Positions 10,933-20,255 of a stretch of DNA of 64,000 nt are shown one piece after another. Source of the DNA: Myxococcus xanthus (GTDB taxonomy: Bacteria; Myxococcota; Myxococcia; Myxococcales; Myxococcaceae). Below the pieces are notes generated by a model, which did not search any database, was not told where the DNA came from, and was given only the letters and a program-made list of their open reading frames with translations. The DNA lies in assembly GCF_900106535.1 (NCBI RefSeq), contig NZ_FNOH01000003.1, positions 620,001 through 684,000 of the forward strand, given 5' to 3'. Both the position numbers and the translations under genes were made by a program. How positions within the stretch are numbered: the first letter of the stretch is position 1; every line of letters starts with the position of its first letter.

Positions 10933-11328
10933 ATGACCACCCACGCCCTCCCGCAGCCGACGCGGGCCGAGCTGGCCATCCTCCGTGTACTCTGGAAGCA
11001 GGGCCCCAGCACCGTCCGACAGGTGCATGAGCTGATGCGGGGCACCCAGGACAAGGACACCGGCTACACCACGGTCCTCAAGCTCCTGCAGAACATGACG
11101 GAGAAGGGCATCGTCCAGCGTGACGAGAGCGAGCGGACCCATGTCTATGAAGCCGCCATCAGCGAGACGCGCACCCAGCGCGACCTCCTGCGCGACTTGA
11201 TGGACCGGGCCTTCGGGGGGTCCGCCACGTCGGTCGTGGCCCAGGCGTTGTCTATGAAGCGCGCGTCCGCCGAGGAGCTGGCGGAGATTCGCAGGCTGCT
11301 CGACGCACACGAAAAGCGGGGGAAGTGA
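10933..11328 (+). CDS. blaI: BlaI/MecI/CopY-family transcriptional repressor
   Basis: A 131-residue winged-helix repressor. It has the N-terminal TRAELAILRVLWKQGPSTVRQVHELM DNA-binding helices, the TGYTTVLKLLQNMTEKGIVQRDE recognition helix and wing, and a C-terminal dimerisation helix ending in EIRRLLDAHEKRGK. In this family proteolysis by the partner BlaR1 frees the operator. The ATG at 10933 is chosen; the upstream TTG of the open frame is part of the -35 box. It overlaps the next gene by one base (TGATG), so the two are coupled. Confidence 0.93.
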   Translation: MTTHALPQPTRAELAILRVLWKQGPSTVRQVHELMRGTQDKDTGYTTVLKLLQNMTEKGIVQRDESERTHVYEAAISETRTQRDLLRDLMDRAFGGSATSVVAQALSMKRASAEELAEIRRLLDAHEKRGK

Positions 11329-13241
11329 TGGACGCGCGTTATCTCCACGCCCTGGAGCAGGCGCTGCTCGGCTTCCTGTGGCAGGGCGCGGTAGTAGCCC
11401 TGGCGGTCGCGGGTATCCTGTCCCTGACGTCGCAGCGCGCCGCGCGGACGCGTTACGCCACCGCATGCCTGGGGATGGTGGCCATGGCCGTGCTGCCCGT
11501 GGTGACGTTCCTGACCGCGCTGGCGGAGGCCTCGCGCGCCGTGACGTTCGGCGCCTTCGGGTCCCTGACCCAGTCCAGCATGCTGACCGTGGCCACGACG
11601 GAGACCGCGTCCCTGGCGGCTCCTCACTGGACGGAGGTGCTCCGCCCCTGGCTTCTGCCGGCGTGGTGCTGCGGCGTGCTCCTCCTGTCGGCCCGGACCG
11701 TGGGCGCATGGATCATCACCCACCGGATGGCCCGACAGGAGACGGAGGCCCCCTCGGCCCACTGGCGTGAGGCACTGACTCGTGCGTTGCACCACGTCCG
11801 CCTGTCCCGGCCCGTGCGCCTGCTGGCCTCCACCCGCGTCGACGTGCCCATGGTCATTGGCCTGTGGCGCCCCCTCATCCTGGTGCCGGCGGGTGCCATC
11901 ACCGGGCTGTCCGCCGCGCAGTTGGAAGCCATCCTCGCGCACGAACTGGGCCACATCCGGCGCCACGACTACGTGGTCAACCTCCTCCAGTCCTTCGTGG
12001 AGACCCTCCTGTTCTACCACCCGGCCGTCTGGTGGCTGTCCCACTGCATCCGCGAGGAGCGTGAGCACTGCGCGGATGACCTGGCCGTCCAGTGCTGCGG
12101 GGATGCGCTGCTCTACGCCCGCGCCCTGGCCCACATCGAGGAGCTGCGCCTGGCGCCATCACCCCACCCCGCCCTGGGCGTCAGCGATGGCTCGCTGCTG
12201 ATGCGCGTGCGACGGCTGCTGTCCGCGTCCGAGGGCATGACGCCGCGCAGGTCCTGGCGGCTCGCCAGCGGACTGGGCAGCGCCGTGCTCGCCGTGGCCC
12301 TGGGGTCGTCGCAACTGCCGGAGACGGCCCACGCCACGGAGCCGGTGAGCACGCCGCCCCTCCACGCGGAGGCAACCCCCGGCACCGTGCAGCGACTGTC
12401 CAGCGCCACGCCCATGCACCATCTGCTCGTGGCCCCGGCGACCTTCTCCGCCCAGACCCCGCAGGCCCCCGCGCCCATCGAGCGCCCGAAGGCGGCGGCG
12501 AAGGCGGAGCGAGCACCCGCGGCGAAGCCCCGTCCCACGCGGCCCGCCCCCCTCCTCATCCCAGACATGGGGACGATTGCCCGCACGGAGCTGTCGCGCG
12601 TGCCCTACTCGCTCGACGGTGAGCCCGCCGCGCCCGTCCTGCTCGAGGACACCTCCCTGGAGTCGCCCGACGCCACCCTGGCCGAGGCCGCCTCCGCGCA
12701 CGCCGACGAGCACGCCGCCGAGCTGCCCCGAGTGGTCGTCTCCGCGCCGGCACCCTCGCGCGCTTCCGCGTTCGACGCCGTCTACAAGGCCATGAAGGCG
12801 CCGGCTCCCGTCAAGACGCTCCGGCCCGGAATCACCCCGCCCCGGTTCCTCTCGGGCGAGCGCATCCACCTTCCCAGTATCGTCTACGGGATTCAGTCCC
12901 ACTTCGGAGGCTTCCCCAAGGGCGCGGTGGTGGCCCGCTGCATCATCACCACGCAGGGCTCCGTCACCGACTGCCAGCCCATCCAGGGCCTGCGGGGCCT
13001 GGAGGAAGGCGTCATCCGCACGCTCTCCACCTGGCGCTACGAGCCCGCCACGCTCAACGGGAAGCCCGTGGCCGTGCGCTACGTATTCGACGTCTGGTTC
13101 ACGAAGGAGCCGGGCGGCGGAACGCACGAATCCCGGCACTTCGCGGGCCTCGACCTCTCCGATGTGGTGGGCGCCGCGGCCCCAGGGACGTGCGACGACT
13201 GCGACACCTTCGAGTTCCACAGCCCGACGGCGCGCCGGTAG
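11328..13241 (+). CDS. blaR1: BlaR1-type M56 metallopeptidase with C-terminal TonB-like domain
   Basis: An antirepressor-type membrane protease of 637 aa. Four hydrophobic segments lie in the first ~330 residues, with the zinc site HELGHIRRHDY between the second and third pairs (HExxH near residue 205). A long Pro/Ala-rich linker (~335-510) leads to a TonB C-terminal-like domain (about 530-610: GAVVARCIITTQGSVTDCQP, then WRYEPATLNGKPVAVRYVF). Classical BlaR1 carries a penicillin-sensing domain here instead, so beta-lactam is not the obvious signal. It should cleave the neighbouring BlaI. No beta-lactamase gene is adjacent. Confidence 0.9.
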   Translation: MDARYLHALEQALLGFLWQGAVVALAVAGILSLTSQRAARTRYATACLGMVAMAVLPVVTFLTALAEASRAVTFGAFGSLTQSSMLTVATTETASLAAPHWTEVLRPWLLPAWCCGVLLLSARTVGAWIITHRMARQETEAPSAHWREALTRALHHVRLSRPVRLLASTRVDVPMVIGLWRPLILVPAGAITGLSAAQLEAILAHELGHIRRHDYVVNLLQSFVETLLFYHPAVWWLSHCIREEREHCADDLAVQCCGDALLYARALAHIEELRLAPSPHPALGVSDGSLLMRVRRLLSASEGMTPRRSWRLASGLGSAVLAVALGSSQLPETAHATEPVSTPPLHAEATPGTVQRLSSATPMHHLLVAPATFSAQTPQAPAPIERPKAAAKAERAPAAKPRPTRPAPLLIPDMGTIARTELSRVPYSLDGEPAAPVLLEDTSLESPDATLAEAASAHADEHAAELPRVVVSAPAPSRASAFDAVYKAMKAPAPVKTLRPGITPPRFLSGERIHLPSIVYGIQSHFGGFPKGAVVARCIITTQGSVTDCQPIQGLRGLEEGVIRTLSTWRYEPATLNGKPVAVRYVFDVWFTKEPGGGTHESRHFAGLDLSDVVGAAAPGTCDDCDTFEFHSPTARR

Positions 13242-13254
13242 CGCATCCTACATT

Positions 13255-13282
13255 CCGCTGACGGGCCCTACCCCGCCAGCGG
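13255..13282. terminator. Hairpin terminator between convergent blaR1 and kinase genes
   Basis: CCGCTGACGGG (13255-13265) and CCCGCCAGCGG (13272-13282) pair with one mismatch around a 6-base loop. It lies between the convergent genes and overlaps the last codons of the leftward kinase gene. Confidence 0.6.
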
Positions 13283-14374
13283 CATCCGGAGGATGAAACG
13301 AGCGCCCCCACCGGGCGCGGTGTCCACCTCCAGCGAACCACCATGCTGCGTGACGATGGCATGGACGATGGACAGCCCCAGCCCCGAGCCCTGAGCCTTC
13401 GTGGTGAAGAAGGGCTCGAAGATGCGGTCCCGGGCCTCCTGGGGAACACCCGGGCCGCTGTCGTCCACGGTGAGCCACACGCGCCCGCCCTCGTGCCCCG
13501 CAGACAGCGTCACGGTGCCTCCCGCTGGCGTGGCCTCCAGCGCGTTGAGGCACAGGTTGATGAGCACCTGACGCAGCCGCTCCTCCTCGCCCGCCACCGA
13601 CGGCACCGGCGCCTCGCGTGGCGTGACTTCCAGCGACACCTTGCGGGACGCGGCCTGCCCGCTCAGCAGATCCACCACCCGCCGCAGCATCTCGTTCACG
13701 TCCACGGAGGCGGGACGGAACTCGCGTGGCCTCGCGAACTGGAGGAAGTCCTCCAGGATGTGATCCAGGCGGCGAATCTCATCGCGCACCAACAGCAGCG
13801 GCTCCAGCAAGGGCGCCTGCTGTCCATCCGGAAGACGCCGTAGACGCCGCTCGAGGACGGAGAGCTGGAGCGCCGCCGCGTTCAGTGGATTGCGGATTTC
13901 GTGGGACAGGCCCGCCGTCATCGTCCCCACCGCCGCCAGCTTCTCCGTCACCTGGGCGCGCCGCGCCAGCTCGCGCTTCTCCGCGTGCAGGCGCACCTGC
14001 CGCATCGCTTGCTCCAGCGTCAGCAGCAGCTCCTGCGGCGCGCAAGGCTTCATCAGGTACGCACACGCGCCCGCCCGCACCGCGGCCACCGCCGTCTCCA
14101 ACGTGGCGAAGCCCGTGAGCAGCACCACCTCCGAGTCCGGCGACGCGGCCTTCAGCTCGGCGGCCAGCGCCGTCCCGTCTCCGTCTGGCAGGCGCAGATC
14201 CACCAGCGCCACGTCGAAGCCCTCCCGGACCCGCTCGCGTGCCGCCTTGCAACTGGACGCGCCGCGGACCGCGTAGCCCGCGTCCCCGAGCAACTCCTCC
14301 AAGTTGTCCAGAAAGGCCGCGTTGTCATCCACCACCAGGACGGACGGACGGGACGGAGAGGTGGGCTCGCTCAT
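13268..14374 (-). CDS. Response regulator fused to histidine kinase (receiver-HisKA-HATPase)
   Basis: A soluble 368-residue protein. Its N-terminal receiver (10-125) has DDN near 16-18, D59 in [10 protein letters not shown] and K109, so it is phosphorylatable. The kinase core follows, with H158 in [12 protein letters not shown], then the N box, a G1 box DDSGPGVP and a G2 box [11 protein letters not shown]. With a receiver at the N-terminus, phosphate input from another kinase may control its own kinase activity. It is the third gene of a leftward operon and overlaps the double-receiver gene by 4 bases (ATGA). Confidence 0.93.
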   Translation of the reverse strand: MSEPTSPSRPSVLVVDDNAAFLDNLEELLGDAGYAVRGASSCKAARERVREGFDVALVDLRLPDGDGTALAAELKAASPDSEVVLLTGFATLETAVAAVRAGACAYLMKPCAPQELLLTLEQAMRQVRLHAEKRELARRAQVTEKLAAVGTMTAGLSHEIRNPLNAAALQLSVLERRLRRLPDGQQAPLLEPLLLVRDEIRRLDHILEDFLQFARPREFRPASVDVNEMLRRVVDLLSGQAASRKVSLEVTPREAPVPSVAGEEERLRQVLINLCLNALEATPAGGTVTLSAGHEGGRVWLTVDDSGPGVPQEARDRIFEPFFTTKAQGSGLGLSIVHAIVTQHGGSLEVDTAPGGGARFILRMPLAG

Positions 14375-15084
14375 AAGGCGTGGGTGGGACGTGCCGCGTG
14401 CGCCGTTTCCAGCACCTCCATCAGCGCGCCTGGGTCGAAGGGTTTGGAGAAGACGCCCGTGGTCCCGTCAAGCGGGGCCGCGTCGGGATAGGCCGTCATG
14501 ACGAACGTGGGCAGGTGAGGATAGCGCGCGCGCAGCCGTCGCAGGGCCTCACCATCCGGCCCACCGGGAACGCGCAGGTCCACCAGCGCGGCGAAGGGCT
14601 GCACGCAGAGGATTCGGTCCGCGTCCAGCACCGAGGCCGCCGTCACACAGGAGAAGCCGCGCCCGCGCAGCAGCTCGGCGATGTTGTCGCTCAGCGCCGG
14701 GTCGTCCTCCACCAGCACCACCAACCCATCCCGGCGAGCACCGGACAGCAGCTCCACCAACGTGGGGATGGGCACGGGCTTGGGCAGCACCGCGAGCAGA
14801 CCTTCGCGCCGGGCCGTCTCCAAGTCATCCTGGCGTGGGTGCGCGGTGATGACCACCGCGGCCAGGCCCGGGTCCACGCGGCGGAGGTGGTGCACGGCAT
14901 CCGCGCCGCTCATGCCGGGCATGCGCATGTCGGTCAGCAGGACGTCGAAGCGCGTGGTGCGCGCCAACCGCACGGCCTCGTCACCGCTCGTGACGACAGT
15001 GGCCGCGTCCCCGCCGTCGCGCAGAATCTCCGCGAGGTTCTCCGCGAACGCCACGTTGTCATCCAACAGGAGGTACTGGCGCAT
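14371..15084 (-). CDS. Tandem double-receiver response regulator
   Basis: A 237-residue protein of two receivers and nothing else. Receiver 1 (1-115) has LDDN (7-10), D52 in [11 protein letters not shown] and K102. Receiver 2 (120-230) has EDDP, D169 in [12 protein letters not shown] and an SKPFD lysine. Both phospho-acceptor Asp residues are present. Such proteins act as phosphate carriers or sinks. It sits between two kinase genes, overlapping the upstream one by 26 bases and the downstream one by 4, so it probably links them. Confidence 0.92.
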   Translation of the reverse strand: MRQYLLLDDNVAFAENLAEILRDGGDAATVVTSGDEAVRLARTTRFDVLLTDMRMPGMSGADAVHHLRRVDPGLAAVVITAHPRQDDLETARREGLLAVLPKPVPIPTLVELLSGARRDGLVVLVEDDPALSDNIAELLRGRGFSCVTAASVLDADRILCVQPFAALVDLRVPGGPDGEALRRLRARYPHLPTFVMTAYPDAAPLDGTTGVFSKPFDPGALMEVLETAHAARPTHAL

Positions 15085-16249
15085 GCGTCTCCTCCGAAGC
15101 GACGAGGGAAAGCCGAATCACGAAGCGCGCTCCCGCGCCGGGACGGGGGACATACGCGATGCTCCCCCCATGCCGCTCCACGATGCGCTTGACCAGCGCG
15201 AGCCCGAGCCCGATGCCGCGCGCCTTCGTCGTCATCAGCGGCTCGAAGAGGCGGCGGCGGATGACGTCGCTGACGCCCGGCCCGGAATCCTCCAGCACCA
15301 GCTCCACCATCTCCGGCTCGCGCGTGGCAGCGGACAGTGACACCGTCCCGCCCGTCTCCTCCAGGGCCTGGACGGCGTTGTCGAGCAGGTTCACGAACAC
15401 CTGGCGCAGCTGCCCCGCGTCTCCTTGAACCGCGGGCAATGAGGTCAGTCCCTCCGCGCTCACGACGACAGCGTCGGGCCGCTGCACGGCCTTGAGCGCT
15501 TCCTGCCAGACCTCGTCCAACCAGACCTCCTGCCGGTGCAGGGGCCGGTCCCGAATCATGTCCAGCAGGTCGGAGACGATGCGGTTGGCGATGCCCACCT
15601 GGTCGCCAATGCGGTCCAGGTGCTTCGTCGTGCGCTCGTCCATGGCCCCCGGGCGCCCCCGGAGGATGTAGAGCGACGTCTCGATGACGCCCAGCGGATT
15701 GCGCAGCTCGTGGCCGATGGAACCCACCAGTTGGCCAAAGGTGGACAGCCGCTCACTGCGCGCCTGCTGCGCCAGCAGATCTTCCCGGTACGTGTGGAGC
15801 ATGATGGCCAGCTCCAGGTCGAGAATCTTCCCCACCGCGGAGCGGGCCGCGCGGAGCGCCGCGGGCTCTTCCAGGTAGGTGGCGTCGATGTGGCTGTTGA
15901 ACTCCTGCCGCAGGATGTTCATCGCGCCGAACATGTAGTGCTGCGGCAGGGCGATGCGCACGTGCATGCGGCCAATGCGGCAGCGCAGCGCGTAGTAGGC
16001 CTCGTCCCAGGGGCCGCGGAGGAGCTGGTCCATCCACACCTGCAGGGTGCCGCGCAGGTGGCCCACCTGGCTCTCGCCCCCTTCAAGCGCCTGCCGAGCC
16101 CCTTCGTGCTCCAGGATGCGGTCGTAGAAGACGCGAGCGAAGCGCGCGAAGTGGGGCTTCGCGGTGGCATGCAAGGTCACGAGAGCCTGCTCGTCCGCCG
16201 AGCTGAACCCCACGTACCGCTTCAATTCCTCGAACAAGGTTTCCGCCAT
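15059..16249 (-). CDS. Globin-coupled sensor histidine kinase
   Basis: Residues 1-155 match the protoglobin/globin-sensor fold: [10 protein letters not shown], the [21 protein letters not shown] helices and [17 protein letters not shown], where H96 is the expected proximal haem ligand. The transmitter has H180 in [12 protein letters not shown], an N box, a G1 box EDSGPGVS and a G2 box [13 protein letters not shown]. The protein is soluble with no membrane segment. Haem-based sensors of this kind detect oxygen, NO or redox state. It is the first gene of the three-gene signalling operon and should feed phosphate to the double receiver that follows. Confidence 0.92.
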   Translation of the reverse strand: MAETLFEELKRYVGFSSADEQALVTLHATAKPHFARFARVFYDRILEHEGARQALEGGESQVGHLRGTLQVWMDQLLRGPWDEAYYALRCRIGRMHVRIALPQHYMFGAMNILRQEFNSHIDATYLEEPAALRAARSAVGKILDLELAIMLHTYREDLLAQQARSERLSTFGQLVGSIGHELRNPLGVIETSLYILRGRPGAMDERTTKHLDRIGDQVGIANRIVSDLLDMIRDRPLHRQEVWLDEVWQEALKAVQRPDAVVVSAEGLTSLPAVQGDAGQLRQVFVNLLDNAVQALEETGGTVSLSAATREPEMVELVLEDSGPGVSDVIRRRLFEPLMTTKARGIGLGLALVKRIVERHGGSIAYVPRPGAGARFVIRLSLVASEETHAPVPPVG

Positions 16250-16649
16250 GAGTCCTGGGGTAAGAGCCTATCCGCGCTGAACGCATGAGCGCAGGAACTT
16301 CCTCCCCCGCTTCGCGATGGCTCGGCACGCCGCCCAGGGGCCACGGCCCGCGAGTCCAAGGACTCCGCCGGGGACGTGACATGGACCGCCTGTGGCGCAC
16401 CGCGAATGGCCATGAAGGCTCCTGGAGCCAGGTCATTCCGGCCCGGCGAGGGCGCTTCAGCAAGCCCCAGGCCAGTGCCTGTGCACGGAGGGCGGCCCAA
16501 GGACGCGTGCAGGAAGTGCGCGCATCCCGCATCCGGATTCAACGGGCGCAAGGTTTGCACGCGAACATGGGGGCACGGCGAATCCCCACAGCCCTCAGAC
16601 TGCACTCTGTTCTGGTATGCGCCTGCTCCCCCTTGACACGGGTGTGCCG
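16250..16649. other. 400-bp intergenic region with no supported gene
   Basis: This lies between the start of the leftward globin-kinase gene and the stop of the leftward LysR gene. Open frames on both strands read as Arg/Pro/Ser-rich noise without ribosome sites. It should contain the kinase operon promoter, but I cannot assign -35/-10 boxes. I see no RNA gene or repeat. Confidence 0.6.
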
Positions 16650-17540
16650 TCATTCCCCTCCACCGAGCAGGTACTCCAGCAACGCACGAACAGGAGATGA
16701 CAGGCCGTCCCAGTCCTGGAAACAGACACAGAGCCGACGCTGGGCCCAGGCCTCCGAAAGGGGCACCTTCCGATAGGTGCCCTCCCGCTGATGCCGATTG
16801 GCGACGCGCTCCGGGACGATGCCCAGGCCCACGCCGTGAGACACCATCTCGCACAGCCCCCGGAAGCCCTTCATCCGGACGCGGAAGGACACGTCGAATC
16901 CCGCGCGACGTGCGTGCCCATCAATGTGCTCCTGCAAGGCGCTCTCGGCCGCGAGGCCGACGAAGGGCTCCCGATACACATCGCGGAGCGCGAGGCTCTT
17001 GGATGCAGCCAGCGGGTGCCCGGCGGGGATGATGAGCACCAGGGGGGCGGGCTCCAACGGGCGGACTTGAAGCGTGCCCGTCTCCACGGCGTCCGAAATC
17101 AGTCCGGCCTCCGCCAGGCCTGCCTCGACCGCCTTGACGATATCCGCGCTGGTTCGCTCTCTCAGGTCGATGTTCAGCCTCGGGTGCCTGGCAAGCCATG
17201 GCGCCAGCTTCTCGGGCAGGTACTCGGTCAGCGCCGCGGTGTTGGCATAGAGGCGAATGGTGCCGCGCCGGCCTGAAACAAACGCATTCAACTCATCCTT
17301 CAACAGCTCCTGTTGATGCAGGATCAACCGAGCGTGGTGCACGAGTGCGTCACCGGCCTCGGTCGTCACCACGCCCCGAGGCCGCCTCTCGAGCAGCTTG
17401 ACGCCCACCGCATCCTCGATGCTTCGCAGGCGCTCGCTCGCGGATGCCAGCGTCAGGTTCGCGCGTTGGGCACCTTGCGTGATGCTCCCCGCATCCACGA
17501 TGCAGAGGAACAAGCGAAGATCCGCGAGGTCGAGTCGCAT
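16650..17540 (-). CDS. LysR-family transcriptional regulator
   Basis: A 296-residue LysR regulator. The N-terminal winged helix-turn-helix (1-65) reads MRLDLADLRLFLCIVDAGSITQGAQRANLTLASASERLRSIE, followed by the usual linker helix and a PBP2-like effector domain (90-290; RLYANTAALTEYLPEKL, then LVLIIPAGHPLAA). LysR genes usually face a divergent target gene. Here 277 bp upstream separates it from the 3' end of another leftward gene, so there is no divergent target and its regulon lies elsewhere. The effector is unknown. Confidence 0.94.
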   Translation of the reverse strand: MRLDLADLRLFLCIVDAGSITQGAQRANLTLASASERLRSIEDAVGVKLLERRPRGVVTTEAGDALVHHARLILHQQELLKDELNAFVSGRRGTIRLYANTAALTEYLPEKLAPWLARHPRLNIDLRERTSADIVKAVEAGLAEAGLISDAVETGTLQVRPLEPAPLVLIIPAGHPLAASKSLALRDVYREPFVGLAAESALQEHIDGHARRAGFDVSFRVRMKGFRGLCEMVSHGVGLGIVPERVANRHQREGTYRKVPLSEAWAQRRLCVCFQDWDGLSSPVRALLEYLLGGGE

Positions 17541-17817
17541 CGCGCCCCCTGCGCACGCTGCCTCCGGTGCGTCCGAAGGGAGTCACGAGACGCTCCGCAT
17601 TGTGCCAGAGCACGCCGGATGGTCCAGTCAGCGCACGTCGGGCGCCTGAGCGCGCCCACTGAAATCGCCATGCGGCCGGACAGTTGGAACGTGGCAGATG
17701 AAGGCCCGCAGCGGGGCTTCAGGTGTCTTGGCCCGCTGAATGGTCGCCACGAGCCCCGGCAGGGAAACGGAGCCCCAGCGAATCAGGAAGTGATTGAAGC
17801 GCCGGGGCCGGCACCGC

Positions 17818-19005
17818 CTAGTGAGTGAGGGGGCCCCGGGACGACATACGTCGGGGCGCGATCTGCTCGCGCGTCACCGTCTCACGGCCGGTGGCCCTTC
17901 CCCGCTCCAGCAGCGACTTGAAGCGCAGCAGGTCGTCATCCATCTGCTTCTTCGGGTCCGCGCCCAGCAGCTTCGCGAAGGCATGGCCAATGGCCCCCGC
18001 TGGCGGGTTGTAGGACAGCCGGATGTCCACCCGAGTGCCGCCTCGCGGCGTGGACTCGAAGTGGATGACGCCCAGGTTCTCCACCGCCGTGCCCTCCACG
18101 CTCTTCCAGGCCAGCACCTTGTTGGGCACGAACTTCGTGACGACGGCCTCCCATTCGAAGTGCAGCCCCGCGGGCCCGCGCACCTTCCAGTGCGAGCGGC
18201 CCTCGACGCCCGGAATCACTTCATCCACGTGTGTCATGAACCGGGGGAAGTTCTGCATCTCCCTCCAGAAGGCGAACACCTCCTCCACCGGCGCGTTCAC
18301 GTTGATGTCCTTGTGAAGGGTGATGGCCCGCCGTCCCGCGCCCATCCCCGTGAGCCGCCGCAGCCCCAGGTTCGTGAAGGCCCGCGTGCCCAGCATCACG
18401 CCGCCCACAGCCGCCAGGGTTCCTGCCACTCCGCGGCGTCCCAGCCCCCAGGCCGTCAGTGTCAGGCCGCCCAGCGCCCCGAAGAGCCGTTCGGACGGCG
18501 ACCAGTGCTCCTGGAAGAAGGGCCTCGACTCACCCGAGCGCATGCTGCCTCCTTGCAGCGCCGGATGCGCTGAGCCCTCCGCATACGGAACAAGCTGGTT
18601 GTCCAGCCCATGCACCCCCTGCACCTTGCCGATGCGGGGCAGCACGCGCCGGAGTTCCTCGCGAAGGATGGGGCCTTCCAACCGAACCACGCCATCCCGA
18701 GCCATCACGCGAATCGCTCCGGGATGCGAGCACACCCGGCCCAGAGCCGAGCGCACCCGCTCCTCCAGGACGAGGTCCTCCACCGGTTCCCGGTGCAGCT
18801 TGCGCATCGATTCGAAAAAGACGCCGCGCGAGCGCTGCGAGAGGTCCCGAGCGACGACGCCCACCGCGCCTCCCGCCTCATGCGCCGCGTGGACGGCCTT
18901 CCCCTGCAGATGGGACCTGCGCCAGCGGCCACTGCGTGGGTCCGTCCAGTACATCAGCCCCAGGCCCAGCCCCGCGCCACCGATTCCCCATAGGGCAGCT
19001 TTCAT
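17818..19005 (-). CDS. BON-domain / SRPBCC (polyketide cyclase-like) membrane-associated protein
   Basis: A 395-residue three-part protein. Residues 1-20 form a short glycine-rich hydrophobic segment. A BON-like domain spans about 75-140 (LVLEERVRSALGRV, then GAIRVMARDGVVRLEGPI). After the SPSERLFGALGGLTLTAWGLGRRG hydrophobic pair (~160-200), an SRPBCC/START-like domain (215-360) begins with the typical INVNAPVEEVFAFWRE and NFPRFMTHV strands and helices. Such SRPBCC proteins bind hydrophobic ligands. The ATG at 19003-19005 has AAGGAGG 6 bases upstream, overruling the longer frame. The role is unknown; lipid or envelope maintenance is a guess. Confidence 0.85.
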   Translation of the reverse strand: MKAALWGIGGAGLGLGLMYWTDPRSGRWRRSHLQGKAVHAAHEAGGAVGVVARDLSQRSRGVFFESMRKLHREPVEDLVLEERVRSALGRVCSHPGAIRVMARDGVVRLEGPILREELRRVLPRIGKVQGVHGLDNQLVPYAEGSAHPALQGGSMRSGESRPFFQEHWSPSERLFGALGGLTLTAWGLGRRGVAGTLAAVGGVMLGTRAFTNLGLRRLTGMGAGRRAITLHKDINVNAPVEEVFAFWREMQNFPRFMTHVDEVIPGVEGRSHWKVRGPAGLHFEWEAVVTKFVPNKVLAWKSVEGTAVENLGVIHFESTPRGGTRVDIRLSYNPPAGAIGHAFAKLLGADPKKQMDDDLLRFKSLLERGRATGRETVTREQIAPRRMSSRGPLTH

Positions 19006-19392
19006 CGTCCGCCTCCTTCTGGCTCGTGTCCTTCGCTCCACGGAACGTGACGGCGGCGATGGCGCGGTGCAGCAGACGGGAAGGGGCTGCCTCGCTCGCG
19101 TCCGCGGGGGATGGCTGATCACCAACCGGGCGGCCCGGGGCCCGGAGGTCCTCGCGCTGACTGGGCAGCCAGGACGGTGCCCAATCCGCCTGGACGGTCG
19201 GAATTCATCGCGTGCTCAACACCGGGAGCGCGGCGGACGAGCACGCCGCACCCACGCGGTGGGAGGGCGGGAGCCCAGGCGAGCAACGGGTGCCAACGCG
19301 AACGCCCGCCCCGTTCCACGAGGCCACCGGCGTGGCCAGCTTTCTCCTGACGAGCGCCCGTTCCATTCCAGGGAGCGGCGAGGAGTGGCGGC
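19006..19392. other. 387-bp divergent intergenic region
   Basis: This region separates the leftward BON/SRPBCC gene from the rightward phosphoribosyltransferase gene. It should hold both promoters, but no convincing boxes, palindromes or RNA structures stand out. Open frames through it lack ribosome sites and are Arg/Pro-rich. Confidence 0.55.
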
Positions 19393-20073
19393 ATGCGAGA
19401 GCCCGAATTCCAGGACCGCTATGAGGGAGGCCGCGTGCTCGCGGACCACCTGCGGCGCCATGCGCGGCAACCCGGCACCCTGGTACTGGCGCTGCCACGT
19501 GGCGGCGTGCCCGTGGGCGCCGAAGTCGCACGGAAGCTCGGAGTGCCGCTCGATGTCTTCCTGGTCCGCAAGCTGGGCACGCCCGGCCACGAGGAGCTGG
19601 CCATGGGCGCCATCGCCTCCGGGGGCGTGCGGGTGCTCAACCGCGAGGTCGTGAACGAGCTGAACATCGGCCGCGAACAGATTGAAGCCGCGGCCCGCCG
19701 CGAGGCCGTGGAGCTCCAGCGGCGTGAAGAGAGCTACCGGGAAGGCCGGCCGCCCCCCAACGTGCGTGGGCGCACCGTCCTCCTGGTGGATGACGGGCTG
19801 GCCACTGGAACGACGATGCGGGCGGCCGTGGCGGCGCTGCGGCTCCTGGAGCCCGCGGCCATCATCGTGGCCGTGCCCGTGGCCGCGGCCGAGTCCTGCG
19901 AAAGCCTGGCCCAGGTGGCGGACGAGGTCATCTGCGTCCGCATGCCCGAGCCCTTCTATTCCGTGGGCCTGTGGTACCGCGATTTCGCGCAGACGGAGGA
20001 CGACGAGGTGCGCGCCCTGCTCGCCGAGGCAACCCGGGAAGGGGCTGCCAGCGAAGCACAGCCCTCCGCCTGA
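19393..20073 (+). CDS. Phosphoribosyltransferase-family protein
   Basis: A 226-residue type I PRTase fold. The start FQDRYEGGRVLADHL, the LALPRGGVPVGAEVAR loop and the PRPP-binding motif VLLVDDGLATGTTM (about 129-142) are intact. The tail ends in VGLWYRDFAQTEDDEV, a typical ending for the stand-alone PRTase proteins often found beside stress or hydrolase genes. The nucleobase substrate is not predictable, and many members have no known reaction. GAGGAG lies 7 bases before the ATG. Confidence 0.9.
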   Translation: MREPEFQDRYEGGRVLADHLRRHARQPGTLVLALPRGGVPVGAEVARKLGVPLDVFLVRKLGTPGHEELAMGAIASGGVRVLNREVVNELNIGREQIEAAARREAVELQRREESYREGRPPPNVRGRTVLLVDDGLATGTTMRAAVAALRLLEPAAIIVAVPVAAAESCESLAQVADEVICVRMPEPFYSVGLWYRDFAQTEDDEVRALLAEATREGAASEAQPSA

Positions 20074-20255
20074 GCCCGGCGCCTCGTGCCGCACGGAGAA
20101 CTCCGCGCCGCTGCGCGCCCGGCCCTCGAACCGGATGTGGACATCCATGGGCCCGTTCCCTCGTCCGCGGCGCCACCACGGCGGCACGCCAATGCCCGGC
20201 GAGCCACCGTCCGACCGGGGATTGCGGTTAAGCTCCCACGCTCGCCGCCCACCGC

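Noticed and set aside
16285-16776. Open frames in the 400-bp gap after the globin kinase
   Set aside because: No ribosome site, Arg/Ser/Pro-rich composition, and overlap with the LysR gene.
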